From assembly GCA_031296305.1 (NCBI GenBank), contig JARLFZ010000019.1:1-48517 (forward strand): 48,517 nucleotides of DNA, read 5' to 3'. Under the pieces are notes generated by a model. That model was not told the DNA's origin. It did not search any database and saw only the letters and a program-made list of their open reading frames with translations. The DNA is from Occallatibacter sp. (GTDB taxonomy: Bacteria > Acidobacteriota > Terriglobia > Terriglobales > Acidobacteriaceae). The position numbers were made by a program, and so were the translations under genes. Each line of letters begins with the position of its first letter. The stretch's first letter is position 1. Positions 8,708 to 20,400 of the stretch are shown piece by piece.

Positions 8708-8938
8708 TCATCGCGGTCCGCGTTCTTCACGCACGAGGCGTGCCGTGTCAAGAGCTGCAGAAATCGGTCTGCGCGAGCGCAAACACTCACCGAACTCTGC
8801 CAGCGTAGGACGGTCCGCAATTTCCTGTAACTCGCGAAGCAAATAGTCGGAAAGAGACATTCCTGCGGCCGTGGCCCTGGTTTTCAGGCTGCGGTGAAGA
8901 GCCTCTGGGACGTTCCGGATCTGGATCAAACGTGCCAT
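8708..8938 (-). CDS. Orphan FitA/VapB-like ribbon-helix-helix antitoxin
   Basis: A protein of 76 residues. The N-terminus IQIRNVPEALHRSLKTRA followed by AGMSLSDYLLREL is the classic ribbon-helix-helix signature of FitA/VapB antitoxins that pair with PIN toxins. The C-terminal part (TLAEFGECLRSR) would be the toxin-binding tail. In such operons a PIN gene normally overlaps or directly follows. Here the stop codon is followed by 40 unrelated bases and then the repeat element at 8503-8667, and I find no toxin. It may be a solitary remnant, or act against a toxin encoded elsewhere. It sits, oddly, between mreD and mrdA. Confidence 0.8.
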   Translation of the reverse strand: MARLIQIRNVPEALHRSLKTRATAAGMSLSDYLLRELQEIADRPTLAEFGECLRSRRPISAALDTARLVREERGPR

Positions 8939-9009
8939 GAGATATGCCTGTTTACATCGACTGCAAATTTGAAACCACGCTCAGGCCTTGTTCCCTTTGT
9001 CCCTGCTAT

Positions 9010-9531
9010 TTATTCCCTCATTTGCAGACGGTCCAAAAGGGGAAACAGCGCGATGGCAATCAGCGAATTCCCCACTGCCCGCATTACCTCCGTCAGCCAA
9101 CTCCACTCGAGCGCGAGGCCGAGCAGAAAACGGTAGGTGAAAAAGTAAATGACGCTCGACAGCAGAGAAAGCGAGAAATTGAGCAGCAAGCGAACGAGCT
9201 GGTTCTCGACTTCGATGCGAATGCCGACAGATGCCGCCAGAAAACCCACTACGGTCTTGGCAATGCCGTTCACGCCGATGGCATGATGCGAAAGCGCATC
9301 CTCAAACAGGCCCATCGCTGCGCCCATGATGGTGCCCTGGATGGGGCTGCGGCGTCCCAAAGCGAAATAGACAGTAACGACGAGTGGCAGGTCGAACCAG
9401 TCATAGCGTCCCACCACGCGCGGCAGCCACGCCTGCAAAACCAGCGAAGCCAACGGAACCAGCGCGTACACCAGGAGAGGATAGCGGCGGATCTCGAAAT
9501 CGCGCCTGCTGTCGGCGCTGAGCAGGGACAT
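9010..9531 (-). CDS. mreD: MreD, rod-shape-determining membrane protein
   Basis: A protein of 173 residues with about five or six hydrophobic segments, matching MreD in size and topology. Visible marks are the first membrane segment (YPLLVYALVPLASLVLQ), the FDLPLVVTVYFAL segment, and the GxxxGLFEDALS motif (about 92-101), which corresponds to the conserved GLxxD region of the family. MreD links cytoplasmic MreB with MreC and PBP2 at the inner membrane. It begins two bases after the mreC stop, so the two are surely cotranscribed and probably coupled. Confidence 0.9.
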   Translation of the reverse strand: MSLLSADSRRDFEIRRYPLLVYALVPLASLVLQAWLPRVVGRYDWFDLPLVVTVYFALGRRSPIQGTIMGAAMGLFEDALSHHAIGVNGIAKTVVGFLAASVGIRIEVENQLVRLLLNFSLSLLSSVIYFFTYRFLLGLALEWSWLTEVMRAVGNSLIAIALFPLLDRLQMRE

Positions 9532-9533
9532 GG

Positions 9534-10790
9534 CTACGGATTCCTCCGCGGCGTCGACTGCGGTTTGGAAACCTCTGCGGGTTGCGGTTTGCTGCCACTT
9601 CCGTCGGAAGCATGCGGAACCACCGGCTTTTGAGTCTGCGGCTTGGGTGCGGGCTCCGTATCTGTCCCAGGGCGGGGAGCGGTTGCGGGAGTGGTTGCCG
9701 CGCCCGGAGAGAATTCATCGGGGCGCAGCGGCTGCGGCGGAGGCGGAGCGGGATTGGGATTGCTGGTGTCGTGCAGCGGCTGCTGGTCGGGCGGCAGGTT
9801 GGGATCGATCAGGCCGGGCAGCTTCTCGGCCATAATCTCCGATGCCTTTACCTGGTCCTTGATCGCCGTTGGCACAACGTCTTTTTGCGAGTCACTGGCG
9901 GCAATATCCTGTTCTTCCTGGGGCGAGAAGCGCGGCTCTGTCGAGGTAATCACCAGCACTTCATCCAGCCGCTCAAGATGCGCGGCCGGCTTCACGATAA
10001 TGTCGATGAACGAATCCCGGTCGGGATCAGGAACCACTTTCTCCACCACGCCCACCGGCAAACCCCGCGGAAAGATCAGGTCGCCCCCGGCTGTGAGCAC
10101 CTTCTCGCCGGGCTGGATGCGCTGATCGGCCATAAGGCCCACCACCATGAGCCGGCCCACCGCGTCGCCGCGCAAAATGCCGCGAATGCGCGTGGTTTCA
10201 AGAATCACGCCCGCGCCGCTGGTGGCATCGTTCACGGCCAGCACCTGCGAGGTGTGCAGAAACACGTCGCGCACCTTGCCGACAATGCCGTCGGCGGTAA
10301 TCACCGCCATGTCTGGCTTCAGGCCTTCGCGTGAACCCTTGTCGATATAGAAGACATGCGAGCGATCGCTGCCGCTGGAGCCGTAAGCCTGTGCGGCCAC
10401 CGTGGTGTAAATGTATTTCTCCTGGAAACCCAGCATCGCCTGAAGCCGCTGGCCCTGGCGCGCGTCTTCAAGCAGCGCTGCCTGCTCCAGCCGCAATCTG
10501 TCCACAGTCTTTTGGAGGTCCTGGTTCTCGTCGCGCACGTGGCGGAGATCGATGTAGTTCGTCCACAGCGACCCGAGGCCGATTTTTGTTCCGTGGATCA
10601 GGCGCTCCGGAGGGGAAATGATGGCGTTGCCCCACAGCCGGATCAGGCGCACGCTGCTTGGGTCGCTGGGGTCGAGCGTGTTTGTGCCAGCGCTGTTGTG
10701 GCGCACCTGCACCGCCAAACTAGCGATCTGCGCCATCAGAATGGCAAGCAGCACGACGAGGTTTCGATAGCGGGCGAAGAAGGAATCCAT
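9534..10790 (-). CDS. mreC: MreC, rod-shape-determining protein with long Pro-rich tail
   Basis: A protein of 418 residues. A membrane anchor lies at residues 9-27, then a coiled coil at about 82-118 (ENQDLQKTVDRLRLEQ), then the two beta-barrel lobes of periplasmic MreC (about 125-281) with typical GIVGKV and LPVGVVEKV motifs. MreC bridges MreB and PBP2 and activates the RodA-PBP2 pair. The core ends near residue 281. A Pro-, Asp- and Thr-rich, probably disordered tail of about 135 residues follows, longer than in most MreC proteins. It ends in RNP, as does PBP2 of the same cluster. The mreB-mreC spacer carries heptamer repeats. Confidence 0.94.
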   Translation of the reverse strand: MDSFFARYRNLVVLLAILMAQIASLAVQVRHNSAGTNTLDPSDPSSVRLIRLWGNAIISPPERLIHGTKIGLGSLWTNYIDLRHVRDENQDLQKTVDRLRLEQAALLEDARQGQRLQAMLGFQEKYIYTTVAAQAYGSSGSDRSHVFYIDKGSREGLKPDMAVITADGIVGKVRDVFLHTSQVLAVNDATSGAGVILETTRIRGILRGDAVGRLMVVGLMADQRIQPGEKVLTAGGDLIFPRGLPVGVVEKVVPDPDRDSFIDIIVKPAAHLERLDEVLVITSTEPRFSPQEEQDIAASDSQKDVVPTAIKDQVKASEIMAEKLPGLIDPNLPPDQQPLHDTSNPNPAPPPPQPLRPDEFSPGAATTPATAPRPGTDTEPAPKPQTQKPVVPHASDGSGSKPQPAEVSKPQSTPRRNP

Positions 10791-10795
10791 AACGG

Positions 10796-10887
10796 CCAGG
10801 TTTCAGGTGTCAGGTTTTAGGTGTCAGGGACCGAGGCGTGCAATTCACGGTGCGGGAAACCTCTGAACCATGAAACCTGACACCTGA
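10796..10887. repeat. Two inverted sets of 7-bp tandem repeats between mreB and mreC
   Basis: Five consecutive heptamers occupy 10796-10830: CCAGGTT, TCAGGTG, TCAGGTT, TTAGGTG and TCAGGGA. Four heptamers in the opposite orientation occupy 10860-10887: CCTCTGA, ACCATGA, AACCTGA and CACCTGA. The two sets can pair over 15 bp (10803-10817 with 10873-10887), so the mreB-mreC mRNA could fold a long hairpin here. This might tune mreB against mreC expression; that is speculation. Confidence 0.75.
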
Positions 10888-10896
10888 CCCGTGCCT

Positions 10897-12334
<1,438 letters not shown>

Positions 12335-13825
12335 ATGACCTATCCCACATACCACAACCTGATCGGCGGCCAGTGGCTCCCGGCTACTAGCGGCAAAACC
12401 ATGCTGAACCTCAACCCGGCCGACCAATCCGACGTGATCGGCGCGTTCCCGTCATCGCACGCTGAAGATGTGGCCGCGGCAGTGGCGGCTGCGAAACAGG
12501 CCTTCGCCACGTGGCGCCTGGTCCCTGCGCCCAAACGGGCTGAGATTCTGTTGCGCGCGCACGACATTCTCGTCCAGAACAAGGAGAAATTCGCACGCGA
12601 CATGACGCGCGAAATGGGTAAGGTCCTGGCCGAGACACGCGGCGATGTGCAGGAGGCCATCGACGAGGCGCTTTATGTTGTGGGTGAGGGCCGGCGTCTT
12701 TTTGGCGTCACCACCCCATCGGAGTTGCCCGACAAATTCGCCATGAGCGTACGCATGCCTGTCGGCGTCGTCGGCCTCATCACGCCGTGGAACTTTCCCA
12801 TGGCGATTCCCAGTTGGAAGCTATTTCCCGCGCTGGTCGCCGGGAACACTTGCGTGATCAAGCCCGCCACTGACACGCCGCTCTCCACCTACAACCTCGT
12901 GCAGGCGCTGGTCGATGCGGGCCTGCCGCCGGGCGTCGTCAATATCGTCTGCGGCACGGGTTCAACGGCGGGAGCGGCGCTGGTCGAACACCCCGACGTG
13001 CGCGCAATCAGCTTCACCGGATCGAGTTCGGTTGGTTCACTGGTCGCGCAACGCGCCGCCGCTACCTTCAAGCAGGTCTCGCTCGAGATGGGCGGCAAGA
13101 ACGCGCAGATCGTGCTCGACGACGCCAATCTCGATCTCGCGCTCGACGGCGCGTTGTGGGGCGCGTTCGGGACGACGGGGCAAAGATGCACTGCGACCAG
13201 CCGCATCCTTTTGCAAAAAGGAGTTGCCGCCGAGTTCACCGAAAGATTTGTTGCGCGCGCGAAAAAGCTCAAGGTTGGCAACGGGCTCGATGAAAGCGTC
13301 GAAGTCGGCCCGCAGGTGAACGCGAATCAGATCGAGACCTCGGCGCGCTATGTCGAGATTGCGCTGGCGGAAGGGGCGAAATTGCTGTGCGGCGGTCACG
13401 CGCTCACAGGCGGCGCGCACACTCACGGCAACTTCTTCGAGCCCACGGTCTTCGCCGGCGTCACGCCGCAGATGCGCATCGCGCGCGAGGAGGTCTTCGG
13501 TCCCGTGGTCGCGCTGATGGAGTTCGCGACATTTGAAGAGGCGGTCGCGATCGCCAACTCTATCGACTACGGATTGTCGACATCGCTCTATACGCGCAAC
13601 GTCAATCGAGCTTTCGCGGCCATGCGCGACCTCGAAGCCGGCATCACCTACATCAACGCGCCCACCATCGGCGCTGAAGTGCATCTGCCCTTCGGCGGCG
13701 TGAAGCACACCGGCAACGGCCACCGCGAAGGGTTAGGCGCGCTCGACTTCTTCACTACGTGGAAAGCCGTCTACGTCGATTATTCTGATAAGTTGCAGCG
13801 GGCGCAGATTGATAATGCGGAGTGA
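12335..13825 (+). CDS. NAD(P)-dependent aldehyde dehydrogenase
   Basis: A protein of 496 residues, standard ALDH length, oxidising an aldehyde to the acid. The catalytic machinery is complete: N153 in PWNFP, the cofactor loop FTGSSSVG (227-234), the general base E251 in LEMGGKN and the nucleophile C285 in GQRCT. The overall pattern is closest to succinate-semialdehyde or 2-oxoglutarate-semialdehyde dehydrogenases of the YcbD type, but the substrate cannot be fixed from sequence. ATG 12335 has GAGG five bases upstream. The aldo/keto reductase gene follows after 48 bases in the same direction, so both may act on related aldehydes or sugars. Confidence 0.9.
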   Translation: MTYPTYHNLIGGQWLPATSGKTMLNLNPADQSDVIGAFPSSHAEDVAAAVAAAKQAFATWRLVPAPKRAEILLRAHDILVQNKEKFARDMTREMGKVLAETRGDVQEAIDEALYVVGEGRRLFGVTTPSELPDKFAMSVRMPVGVVGLITPWNFPMAIPSWKLFPALVAGNTCVIKPATDTPLSTYNLVQALVDAGLPPGVVNIVCGTGSTAGAALVEHPDVRAISFTGSSSVGSLVAQRAAATFKQVSLEMGGKNAQIVLDDANLDLALDGALWGAFGTTGQRCTATSRILLQKGVAAEFTERFVARAKKLKVGNGLDESVEVGPQVNANQIETSARYVEIALAEGAKLLCGGHALTGGAHTHGNFFEPTVFAGVTPQMRIAREEVFGPVVALMEFATFEEAVAIANSIDYGLSTSLYTRNVNRAFAAMRDLEAGITYINAPTIGAEVHLPFGGVKHTGNGHREGLGALDFFTTWKAVYVDYSDKLQRAQIDNAE

Positions 13826-13873
13826 ACGCGCAGGTCGCCATCTTGCATCGATTTGAACTAGGATTTGAGTGAT

Positions 13874-14932
13874 ATGGAAACCGCCTACGTACCCGACCCT
13901 ACTCGCTACGACCACGCCAACTTTCGCCGCTGCGGTGACTCTGGACTTGTGCTGCCGGCCATCACACTCGGCCTGTGGCAGAACTTCGGCGGCGCCGATG
14001 TTTTCGAGACAGGACGCGCCATGATCCGCCGAGCGTTCGATCGCGGCGTCACGCACTTCGATCTCGCCAACAACTATGGCCCGCCGTACGGCTCGGCTGA
14101 AGAGAATTTCGGGGCGATTCTGAGGAAGGACTTTGGTGTCCGCAAGGATTCTCGCGGCCTGCGTAACGAGCTTGTGATTTCGACAAAAGCGGGCTGGGAC
14201 ATGTGGCCGGGGCCCTACGGCATCGGCGGGTCGCGGAAATATATGCTCGCCTCACTTGACGACAGTCTCAAACGCATGGGCCTCGACTACGTCGACATTT
14301 TTTACGCGCACCGTCCGTGGAAAGACTGCCCGCTTGAAGAGACCATGGGCGCGCTGGTCTCCGCGGTGCATCAGGGGAAGGCGCTCTACGTCGGCATCTC
14401 GTCGTACAGCCCTGAGCGCACGCGCGACGCGGCCAAAATTCTCAAGAGCATGGGCGTGCCGCTGCTGATTCATCAGCCCAGTTACTCCATGCTGAATCGC
14501 TGGATCGAAAAAGGACTGCTCGCCACGCTCAAGGAACTGGGCGCCGGCTGCATCGCATTTTCGCCGCTCGCGCAGGGGCTGCTCACCGGCAAATATCTGA
14601 AAGGCGCGCCGAAGGATTCGCGCGCCAAGTTTGAGAATTCTTCGTTGCTCAAGGACTTTCTGAGCGAGGAGAATCTCAAGCGTGTCCGCGCGCTCAACGA
14701 CATTGCTCAAGGCCGCGGGCAGACGCTGGCGCAGATGGCTATCGCCTGGGTGCTGCGCGACAACCGCGTCAGCTCAGCACTGATCGGCGCGCGCAACGTG
14801 GAGCAACTCGACGACTCGCTCGATGCGCTGAAGAAACTCAAATTCTCGGCATCGGAATTGAAAGAAATCGACCGCTACGCGCGCGATGGAGACCTCGATC
14901 TTTGGCGGGAAGCGCGCGTCAATATGGATTAG
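13874..14932 (+). CDS. yghZ: YghZ-type aldo/keto reductase (L-glyceraldehyde 3-phosphate reductase family)
   Basis: A protein of 352 residues, closely following E. coli YghZ/Gpr throughout, for example HFDLANNYGP, STKAGWDMWPGPYG, YVGISSYSPERT and FSPLAQGLLTGKYL. The aldo/keto reductase tetrad is present: D63, Y68, K105 and H146. The family reduces L-glyceraldehyde 3-phosphate and other reactive aldehydes with NADPH, a detoxifying role. I take ATG 13874 as start, with AGGA ten bases upstream; an in-frame TTG at 13865 is also possible. The preceding aldehyde dehydrogenase suggests a shared function in aldehyde handling. Confidence 0.9.
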   Translation: METAYVPDPTRYDHANFRRCGDSGLVLPAITLGLWQNFGGADVFETGRAMIRRAFDRGVTHFDLANNYGPPYGSAEENFGAILRKDFGVRKDSRGLRNELVISTKAGWDMWPGPYGIGGSRKYMLASLDDSLKRMGLDYVDIFYAHRPWKDCPLEETMGALVSAVHQGKALYVGISSYSPERTRDAAKILKSMGVPLLIHQPSYSMLNRWIEKGLLATLKELGAGCIAFSPLAQGLLTGKYLKGAPKDSRAKFENSSLLKDFLSEENLKRVRALNDIAQGRGQTLAQMAIAWVLRDNRVSSALIGARNVEQLDDSLDALKKLKFSASELKEIDRYARDGDLDLWREARVNMD

Positions 14933-14959
14933 TTCCGTCTCAGCGCGCGCACTCGTTCT

Positions 14960-15538
14960 CTAACTCTTGCCTTCCAGCACATCCCTCAGCGCGAAGCTGG
15001 TCTCGAGCCGGATCACGCCCGGCAGCCGCGAGAGCTCGTTCTGGTGCAGGCGGTTGTAGTCGTCGATGCCCGCCACGCGCGCTACCAGGATGTAGTCGTA
15101 CTGGCCGGCAAGCAGGTGGCAGCTCACAATGTCGTGACAGTGGCGCACGGCGGTTTCAAACGCATTCAGCACCGCGGCCGACTGCCGCTCCAGCGTGACG
15201 CGGATGTAGACCGTCATGTTCTTGCCCAGCAGCCGGTCGTCGATCAGCGCGCGGTAGCCGCGGATGGCGCCGGAAGCCTCCAGCGCCAGAATGCGCCGCG
15301 ACGCTGCGGAAGCTGAAAGGCCCACCGCCTCCCCGACCTCGAAATTCGTCGCCCGGCCGCGGCGTGCCAGGTGGCGCAGGATGGCGCCATCCAGCTCGTC
15401 GAGTCTCGCCGCTTCGAGCCTCGCCGCTTCGGGTCCGGCTGCTTCGAAACCCGCTCCGGCTTGGATGCTTTCTATAGATTGCAGCGTCTCAGGCGATTGT
15501 TGCGCTACGGGCATGCTTTGCTCACGTTTCGTTCTCAT
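14960..15538 (-). CDS. Lrp/AsnC family transcriptional regulator
   Basis: A protein of 192 residues. The winged helix-turn-helix is at about 46-95 (LDELDGAILRHLARRGRA, then VGLSASAASRRI), and the ligand-binding RAM domain is at about 108-187 (MTVYIRVTLE, CHLLAGQYDYILVA, LPGVIRLETSFALRDVLE). The N-terminal 45 residues are an unusual Ala-, Glu- and Gln-rich extension with the near-repeat AARLEAARLDELD; a later start (for example Met 9) would shorten it but not remove it. It is divergent from ald with 80 bp between starts. Lrp-type regulators commonly control a neighbouring alanine dehydrogenase, so regulation of ald by alanine is likely. Confidence 0.9.
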   Translation of the reverse strand: MRTKREQSMPVAQQSPETLQSIESIQAGAGFEAAGPEAARLEAARLDELDGAILRHLARRGRATNFEVGEAVGLSASAASRRILALEASGAIRGYRALIDDRLLGKNMTVYIRVTLERQSAAVLNAFETAVRHCHDIVSCHLLAGQYDYILVARVAGIDDYNRLHQNELSRLPGVIRLETSFALRDVLEGKS

Positions 15539-15618
15539 TTTGCTGTTCTACCACAAAGTTTGCACACATTGGAAGCCGCCTGCGCCGTAAAATTCCCTCA
15601 GTTGGAAGAGGAGAGACC

Positions 15619-16734
15619 ATGATCGTAGGCGTTCCCAAGGAAATCAAAGACAACGAATCCCGCGTTGGAATCACCCCCGCTGGCGTGAAAGCGCTCACCG
15701 AGGCCGGCCACAAAGTGCTGGTCGAGACCCAGGCCGGCACGCAGTCCGGCTTCCCCGATGCCGAGTACCAGAACGCCGGCGCCGAGATTGTGGGCGATGC
15801 GGGCTACGCCTGGGGCAAGGCCGACCTGGTCGTCAAGGTCAAGGAGCCCATCGAAAGCGAGTACGTTTATTTCCGCGAAGGCCTGGTTCTCTTTACCTAT
15901 CTGCATCTGGCTCCCGTGCCTGCACTCACCGACAAGCTGCTCGAGGCGAAAGTCATCGGCATCGCCTATGAGACGGTGCGCGATCGGCAGGGAAGTCTCC
16001 CCTTGCTGACACCCATGAGCGAAGTGGCGGGGCGCATGAGCGTGCAGGTCGGCGCCAGCTATCTTGAAAAAGAGCGCGGCGGGCGCGGCATTTTGCTGGG
16101 CGGCGTCCCCGGTGTGCCTCCGGCGCATGTGGCCATTCTGGGTGGAGGCGTGGTGGGCACCAACGCGGCGCGCATTGCCCTGGGTTTCGGCGCCAAAACC
16201 ACGCTCATTGACGTGAACCTGAATCGTCTGCGCGAGCTTGAAGACATTTTCGGCGGCCGCTTGTCCACGCTGGCTTCAAACAGTTACAACATCGCCCAGG
16301 CCACGCGCGAGGCGGATCTGGTGATTGGCGGCGTGCTGATTCCCGGCGCTACCGCGCCCAAGCTGGTGACTCGCGGCATGGTCTCGCAGATGAAGAAAGG
16401 CGCCGTCATCGTCGATGTGGCGATCGATCAGGGCGGCTGCGTCGAGACCGCGCGGCCCACCTCCCATTCCAATCCCAGCTATGTGGTGGATGGCGTGGTG
16501 CACTACTGCGTCACGAACATGCCCGGCGCGGTTCCGCACACTTCCACGCTGGCGCTCACAAACTCTACGTTCCCGTATGTTCTGCGCATTGCCAACCAGG
16601 GCGCGCGCGAGGCGATCCGCCAGGATGCCGGCTTGGCCGAGGGCCTGAACACCTGGCTGGGCGCGATTACGTATCGCGGCGTGGCCGAAAGCCAAAACCG
16701 AGAGTGGACCGCGGCCGCAAGCTTGCTTGGCTGA
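15619..16734 (+). CDS. ald: Alanine dehydrogenase
   Basis: A protein of 371 residues, the exact family size. It interconverts L-alanine and pyruvate plus ammonia with NAD+. The substrate-binding residues R15 (ESRVG), K75 (VKVKEP) and H96 (YLHLA) are in their usual places. The nucleotide loop [14 protein letters not shown] lies at about 172-185, and the catalytic aspartate is in VDVAIDQGG. The start ATG 15619 follows a GGAGAG ribosome-binding site. A TAAAAT at 15588-15593 is a plausible -10 box. The divergent Lrp-family gene suggests amino-acid-responsive control. Confidence 0.97.
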   Translation: MIVGVPKEIKDNESRVGITPAGVKALTEAGHKVLVETQAGTQSGFPDAEYQNAGAEIVGDAGYAWGKADLVVKVKEPIESEYVYFREGLVLFTYLHLAPVPALTDKLLEAKVIGIAYETVRDRQGSLPLLTPMSEVAGRMSVQVGASYLEKERGGRGILLGGVPGVPPAHVAILGGGVVGTNAARIALGFGAKTTLIDVNLNRLRELEDIFGGRLSTLASNSYNIAQATREADLVIGGVLIPGATAPKLVTRGMVSQMKKGAVIVDVAIDQGGCVETARPTSHSNPSYVVDGVVHYCVTNMPGAVPHTSTLALTNSTFPYVLRIANQGAREAIRQDAGLAEGLNTWLGAITYRGVAESQNREWTAAASLLG

Positions 16735-17403
16735 GGGACTTGGCAATTCGATCCTTCGTGCTTCGATCCCTTGGAGCGATTCCAAAACAGGTGCGGCCAG
16801 GGTTTGTGCTGCTATCATCCCCGGTCCCCAACGCGAGGGACCGGGGGCACCGCAAACCGGGGACACCCTAAGCCGCAGCCACCCGAAATTGGTCTAGCCG
16901 ATATGAGACGGCTCCATGCAGCCGGCCCACACACGTGTGCAGATTTTTCTTGACACGCATATTTCGTTTTTGTTAGCTTCCATCCGCGGAAGAAGACTTA
17001 GAGAAATCCACCGCCAAATGCAGCTTTCTCGATACTGGTCGTGTGTGTAAGTCAGGCCGGATGAACAGAGCTTGGATTTGGGGTGGATTTTTGTCTTTAC
17101 CAAGGTTTTAATTGCGCATTCTTCGAAAATTAACGGAAATGACCAAGGATGGCAGTGATATCGTTGCTTACCATCATCTCGGCATCTTCGACAACTTCGA
17201 GTTTTTTATCGACTACACCCGCCGAAGCGGAGGTCATGCAGCTTGAAAACTGCAGTACTATTCTTGTTTCTTCGGCGGGGATCGGTGCTTCGCTCTCAAG
17301 CGAGAGCGGTGATTTCTACGCACGGCATCTTCTGAATCCTGTAGCCCTGATCAACAGGGAAGACACTTAACCGTTGTTGAAACATGAAACATTGGGAGGC
17401 AAT
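16735..17403. other. Long leader region between ald and the TonB-dependent receptor gene
   Basis: This 669-bp gap holds a perfect 10-bp hairpin, CCCCGGTCCC with GGGACCGGGG (16819-16846, 8-base loop), which may end ald transcription although no T-run follows. A TTGACA box at 16950-16955 is the best -35 candidate for the receptor gene, but its -10 partner is poor. GGGAGG at 17394-17399 is the receptor ribosome-binding site. A 73-codon frame at 17149-17370 lacks coding support. I could not recognise a riboswitch or RNA gene. Confidence 0.5.
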
Positions 17404-20400
17404 ATGCATTCGGGAATTCGATCTGTAGGACACCAGGCGTGTAAGCGTGGGTTCGGCTGGATCTTTGTGGCCATGGCGCTTCTGATGATGCTTCCTTCAC
17501 GCACGGCTTTTGCTCAATACGACACGGGCAGCGTAGTCGGAACCATTCGCGACTCCAGCGGCGCAGCGGTTCCGAACGTGACGGTGACCGTCACCAACGA
17601 CGCCACGGGCATCGCCACGGTGGTCAAGACCGATCAAGCCGGCGACTATGAAGTTCCGTCGCTGCGCGTCGGCGTTTACACCGTCTCTGCCAGCGCTCCC
17701 GGATTCTCGATCGCGGAAGCAAAGTCGATCACCATCTCGGTCGGCGGGCGTGTGCGCATCGATCTGTCCTTGAAAGTGGGCACGGCCCAGGCCACCACCG
17801 TTGAAGTCAGCGACGTGGCTTTGCAATTGCAAACCGAGTCCAGCCAGCGCGACCAGACCATCACCAACTACCAGACGCAGTCTCTGCCGCTGGTGAGCCG
17901 CAACTATTCCGACCTGGTGGATTACGTGGTGGGCGCGCACGGAGCTCCAGCCGACGCCACCACGACCTCGGTGACTTCGTTTACGCGCGCCGGCTCCTTC
18001 AACGTGAACGGCCAGCGCAGCATGTTCAACGACTACATGATCGACGGCATGGACAACAATGCCTACGGTGAGAGCAACCAGGGCTTTGACAACCAGATTA
18101 TTCAGCCCCCGCCCGACTCGGTCGCGAACTTTGAAGTGATCACCAACAACGAGAGCGCCGAGTACGGCCGCTCGTCCGGCGCCACGGTCAACGTGGCTAC
18201 GAAGAGCGGCACCAACCAGCTCCACGCCACCCTCTATGAATTCATTCGCAACACCGATCTGAACGCGTTCGGCTATATCAAGCCGATCTCGGTGAATGCG
18301 GTCACGGGTGCGCAGTACCCGTTCTTCAAGCCAGTCTTCAACCGCAATCAGTTTGGCGCCAACTTCGGCGGACCCATCATTACCAACCGGTTCTTCTGGT
18401 TCATTGACTACGAAGGCTTCCGCCAGAAGCTCACGCCAACGGTCGTTGATACCGTGCCCACAACCAACGAGCTCGCCGGCAATTTGGCCGTGGCCGTTCA
18501 GGATCCCTGGAGTCCCGGCACCTACATCCCTGCAGGCACGCCGTATGCCAGCTGGCCGACGCAGGCCAAGGCCGACGCCGATCCGACGGCCTTGAAGATT
18601 GCCAGCCTGTATAGCAGCGCTCTTCCCGGCAAGTGCACGGTCACCAGCGGCACGTCCTCGGGCGTTGCCACCAACGACTGCCCGCTGAACGCGCCGTTTA
18701 CCGACCACGCCGACAAGGGCGACCTGCGTCTGGACTTCCAGCAGAGCGCGAACTCTTCGTGGTTCCTCAAGGTCAGCGATCGCAAGGAGGTCGGCAAGAA
18801 TTACAACCTGCTGCCCGAGCCGATCGACATGCAGACCAACGGCCACATCCTCATCCACGATGAACAGATTTCGGCCGGCTACAACCATGCGTTCAGCGCC
18901 AACAAGTTCCTGGATGCGCGGCTGGCGCTCTCAGGGACGAAGGCCGGCAAGTGGACGTTCGCCATCGGGAGCACTTCGTTTCCGGCGGGCACCATTCCGG
19001 GTTTGCCTACCATCGGTGGCGTCTCGGGCGGCTTGCCTTCGATTGCTATCTCCGGCGGCTTCACGTCCTTTGGACGCCAGAGCACGAACCCGCAGTGGCA
19101 GAATCCCTCCCTGGTCGACCCCAAGTTGAACTTTTCCTGGGTCCACGGCCGTCACTCGCTCAAGTTCGGCTATGAGTGGGAGAAGGTCTGGCAGGAAATC
19201 CAGGACTCCAACCCGCTCTACGGCTCTTTCACCTACGGCGGCGGCTACAGCGTTTGCCCAACATCGGCCGGAACCAACTGCCCCAGCACAAGCAAAGTCG
19301 GGGACACTTACTTTGCCGACTTCCTCTTCGGCACCAGCAGCGCTTACTCGCTGTCTACCTATTTCATCACCCACGTCTATCAGCAGATGGATAGCGCCTA
19401 CGCTCAGGATGACTGGAAGGTTAGCTCGAAGTTGACGCTGAATGTCGGCTTGCGCTGGGAGTACGGTTCGCCCTGGTGGGAGCGCGATAACTTCATCTCC
19501 AACTTCAACACCACCACCGGCACATTGCAGACGCTCACGCCTGGCTGGACGACTGCCATGTCTCCGCTATGCGGCAGTGTTGCCTGCATCCAGCCCTATA
19601 GCGGCAGCGGCGTGTATGGCAAGTCGCTGGTCCACCCCAACAAGGCAGACTGGTCACCGCGTTTTGGCTTTGCTGCTGCTCTCACCCCGAGCCTCGTAGT
19701 TCGTGGCGGCTACGGCACAGCCTTCATTCACTACTGGCGCGCCGGTTCGGGCAACAATATTGCCATCAACGCGCCCTTCGCTCTCTATACCGTGGTCAGC
19801 AACCCGTCTACCACCGGAACCACAACCGGCTTCGCAAGCGGAAGCACGAACGGTTTCGTTCGGATGTCGCAGGGCTTCCCCACGGGTTTGGCCACCACCT
19901 TCAGCGCGGGCACGGATGACATCGACTCCATTCCGACCAACACCAAGGACGGCTACGCCGAGAGCTGGTTCCTCGATGTGCAGAAGGGCCTGGGCAAGAA
20001 TACCAAGTTCGACCTTGCCTATGTGGCCAATCACGGTGTCCACTTGCAGGGCTTCGTCAATGCCAACCAGAAGAATCCAGCCTTGCCGCTCACGACCGCG
20101 GGCCAATTTGCAGGAATCCCCGCAGGCCAGTTTCAGCGTCCTTACATGAACTGGGGCGGTTACCTGCTCAATAATCCAACGCTGTATCCCACCTACAACA
20201 ACGGCGACATCACCCAGGCTCTGAGCGAGTTCCACTCCAGCTATAACGCGCTGCAAGCCCGCTACGAGCAGCGTGCTACCGGCGGCTTGACCCTGTTGAA
20301 CTCCTTTACCTGGTCGCACGCCATGGACAACGCCTCATCGACCCTCGAAGCCAACACGCCCTGCCCGCAGAACGGTTACAACATTCAGGGCGACTACGGC

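Noticed and set aside
13865-13873. Upstream TTG as start of the aldo/keto reductase
   Set aside because: It adds only three residues, and ATG 13874 is the better codon with AGGA still in range. The choice is not certain.
17149-17370. 73-codon plus-strand frame before the receptor gene
   Set aside because: The composition is Ser/Thr-rich and irregular, and no suitably spaced ribosome-binding site is present. I treat it as leader sequence.
17497-18888. 463-codon minus-strand frame
   Set aside because: It is antisense to the TonB-dependent receptor, with a composition dominated by Val, Gly and Arg and no family resemblance.
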